From Gemmatimonadota bacterium (GTDB taxonomy: Bacteria; Gemmatimonadota; Gemmatimonadetes; Gemmatimonadales; Gemmatimonadaceae): 46,905 nucleotides of DNA. Position 1 is the stretch's first letter. Every line of letters begins with the position of its first letter. The translations under genes and the position numbers were made by a program. Location of the stretch: contig JAJTGR010000071.1 in the NCBI GenBank assembly GCA_021299375.1, forward strand, positions 1 through 46,905, written 5' to 3'. Below are positions 45,698 through 46,905 of the stretch, piece after piece. The notes beneath the pieces were generated by a model. The model saw only the letters and a list, made by a program, of their open reading frames with translations. It did not search any database and was not told where the DNA came from.

Positions 45698-46843
45698 GTG
45701 AACCTACATGAATATCAGGCGAAGGAGCTGTTGCGGGCGGCCGGCGTGCCGATCCCGCCCGGCGACATCGCCACGACCCCGGAGCAGGCGGAAGCCATTG
45801 CGCAGCGCCTCGGCACTGCCGTGATGGTCAAGGCGCAGGTGCACGCGGGTGGCCGCGGCAAGGCGGGCGGCGTGAAGTACTGCCCCACACCCGATGCGGC
45901 CAAGGAGAAGGCCACGGCCATCCTCGGCATGACGATCAAGGAGTTGACGGTCGAGAAGGTACTCGTCACCGTGGCGGCCGACATCGCGTCCGAGGCGTAC
46001 GTGGGCATCATCGTCGACCGGGCAACCAAGAAGCCGGTGTTCATGGTGTCCGCGGCTGGCGGCATCGACATCGAGGAAGTCGCAGCCACCACCCCGGAAA
46101 AGATTCTCTATCTCCCGGTGGACACGCGCTACGGCCTGCTGCCGTTCGAGGCGATGCGCATGGGCTTCTTCCTCTACACGGACGTCAAGCTTGCGCGGCA
46201 GGCGGCGAAGATCATGCAGCAGCTCTACACGGCGTTCATGAGCGCCGGCTGCTCGCTCGCCGAGATCAATCCGCTCGTGATGACGCCGCAGGGTGAACTG
46301 ATCGCGGTGGACGGCAAGATGGTCATCGACGACAACGAACTCGACCGTCGCCCCGAGATCGCCGCGCTCCGCGACGAAAGCAGCGAGGCGCCGAGCGAAG
46401 TCGATGCGCGCAACGCCAACCTCACGTTCATCAAGCTCGATGGCAACGTGGGCTGCGTCGTGAACGGCGCCGGGCTGGCGATGGCCACGATGGACCTCGT
46501 GAAGTACTACGGCGGCGATCCAGCCAACTTCCTCGACATTGGCGGCTCGTCGAACCCGGAGAAAGTGGTGAACGCGCTGCGGATCATCACGGCCGATCCG
46601 AACGTGAAGTGCATCCTGTTCAACATCTTCGGCGGCATCACGCGCACCGATGACGTGGCCAACGGCATCGTGACCGCGACGAAGCAGAACCCGCTGAAGG
46701 TGCCCATCGTCATTCGTCTCACCGGCACCAACGAGGAGTTGGCGTTGCAGATCCTGAAGGAAAACGGCTTCTCGGCTTCGAGCGACATGGACTCGGCCGT
46801 GCAGCGCGCGGTGCAGCTTGCCACGCAGGGAGGTGCGGCGTGA
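45698..46843 (+). CDS. sucC: Succinyl-CoA synthetase (ADP-forming) beta subunit
   Basis: A 381-residue ATP-grasp subunit that makes ATP and succinate from succinyl-CoA in the TCA cycle. Start at GTG 45698 (MNLHEYQAKELLRAAG), with GGAG at 45689-45692 as ribosome binding site. VKAQVHAGGRGKAGGVK is the nucleotide-binding loop, then AEINPLVMTP, LDGNVGCVVNGAGLAMATMD, FLDIGGSS and NIFGGITR. It is full length. Its stop overlaps the sucD GTG (GTGA). Confidence 0.96.
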   Translation: MNLHEYQAKELLRAAGVPIPPGDIATTPEQAEAIAQRLGTAVMVKAQVHAGGRGKAGGVKYCPTPDAAKEKATAILGMTIKELTVEKVLVTVAADIASEAYVGIIVDRATKKPVFMVSAAGGIDIEEVAATTPEKILYLPVDTRYGLLPFEAMRMGFFLYTDVKLARQAAKIMQQLYTAFMSAGCSLAEINPLVMTPQGELIAVDGKMVIDDNELDRRPEIAALRDESSEAPSEVDARNANLTFIKLDGNVGCVVNGAGLAMATMDLVKYYGGDPANFLDIGGSSNPEKVVNALRIITADPNVKCILFNIFGGITRTDDVANGIVTATKQNPLKVPIVIRLTGTNEELALQILKENGFSASSDMDSAVQRAVQLATQGGAA

Positions 46844-46905
46844 GCATCTTCATCGACAAGAGCACCAAGCTGGTGGAGCAGGGCATCACGGGCCGCAACA
46901 GCTCG
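46840..46905 (+). CDS. sucD: Succinyl-CoA synthetase alpha subunit, partial (5' end)
   Basis: The first 22 codons of sucD, from GTG 46840 in a GTGA overlap with sucC, cut by the window end. They read MSIFIDKSTKLVEQGITGRN; the IDKxTK and QGITGR pieces are the typical SucD N-terminus, where QGITGR begins the CoA-binding Rossmann domain. The rest is outside the window. Confidence 0.92.
   Translation, partial: MSIFIDKSTKLVEQGITGRNSS

Overview
The window is a dense, GC-rich stretch of bacterial chromosome. It holds about 44 protein genes, all but one on the + strand. Gene content and order (pepA / yicC-gmk-rpoZ, dnaB-radA-ispD, gap-pgk-tpiA-secG, a B-type sdhCAB, a complete nuoA-N, sucCD) is housekeeping. 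High GC, GTG starts, very tight gene packing, a TonB-plug outer-membrane protein (so a diderm), a one-piece SdhC anchor and a short NuoG suggest a Gemmatimonadota bacterium such as Gemmatimonas. That placement is an inference from overall style and was not tested by any search. I see no rRNA, tRNA, CRISPR array, insertion sequence, prophage or defence system.

Layout. 1-5267: leucyl aminopeptidase, a small TonB-plug protein, YicC, guanylate kinase and RNA polymerase omega, nearly all overlapping. 5402-13206: uracil-DNA glycosylase, replicative helicase DnaB, RadA, IspD, threonylcarbamoyl-AMP synthase, a YwlE-like phosphatase, shikimate dehydrogenase and ComF. 13213-17980: glycolysis (gap, pgk, tpiA), secG and carA. 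18093-20270: an HU-type protein and the molybdopterin genes moaD-moaE-moaA. 20446-26417: malate dehydrogenase, a strong intrinsic terminator, sdhCAB, then a diheme cytochrome c resembling thiosulfate dehydrogenase TsdA coupled to a Tat-exported DsrE-like protein. 26419-26973 (- strand): dCTP deaminase. 27254-41596: all fourteen complex I genes in canonical A-to-N order. 41630-46905: phosphomannomutase/phosphoglucomutase, a divergent UPF0182 membrane protein, sucC and the first codons of sucD.

How the genes work together. The second half is mostly central respiration: malate dehydrogenase, succinate dehydrogenase and succinyl-CoA synthetase from the TCA cycle feed NADH and quinol into complex I and the respiratory chain. 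The TsdA/DsrE pair may add electrons from reduced sulfur compounds. Most neighbouring genes overlap by 1-10 nt (ATGA, GTGA, TAATG or TGATG junctions), so translational coupling is probably the main way of balancing expression. Recognisable promoters and terminators are few: before the HU gene, before mdh, before nuoA, after mdh and between gap and pgk.

I did not find an obviously new multi-gene system. The observations most worth checking are an SSB-like acidic '-PF' tail on DnaB, a His in place of an expected Fe-S cysteine in the uracil-DNA glycosylase, the TsdA-like/DsrE-like pair, and a CRP/FNR-type palindrome in front of the complex I operon.
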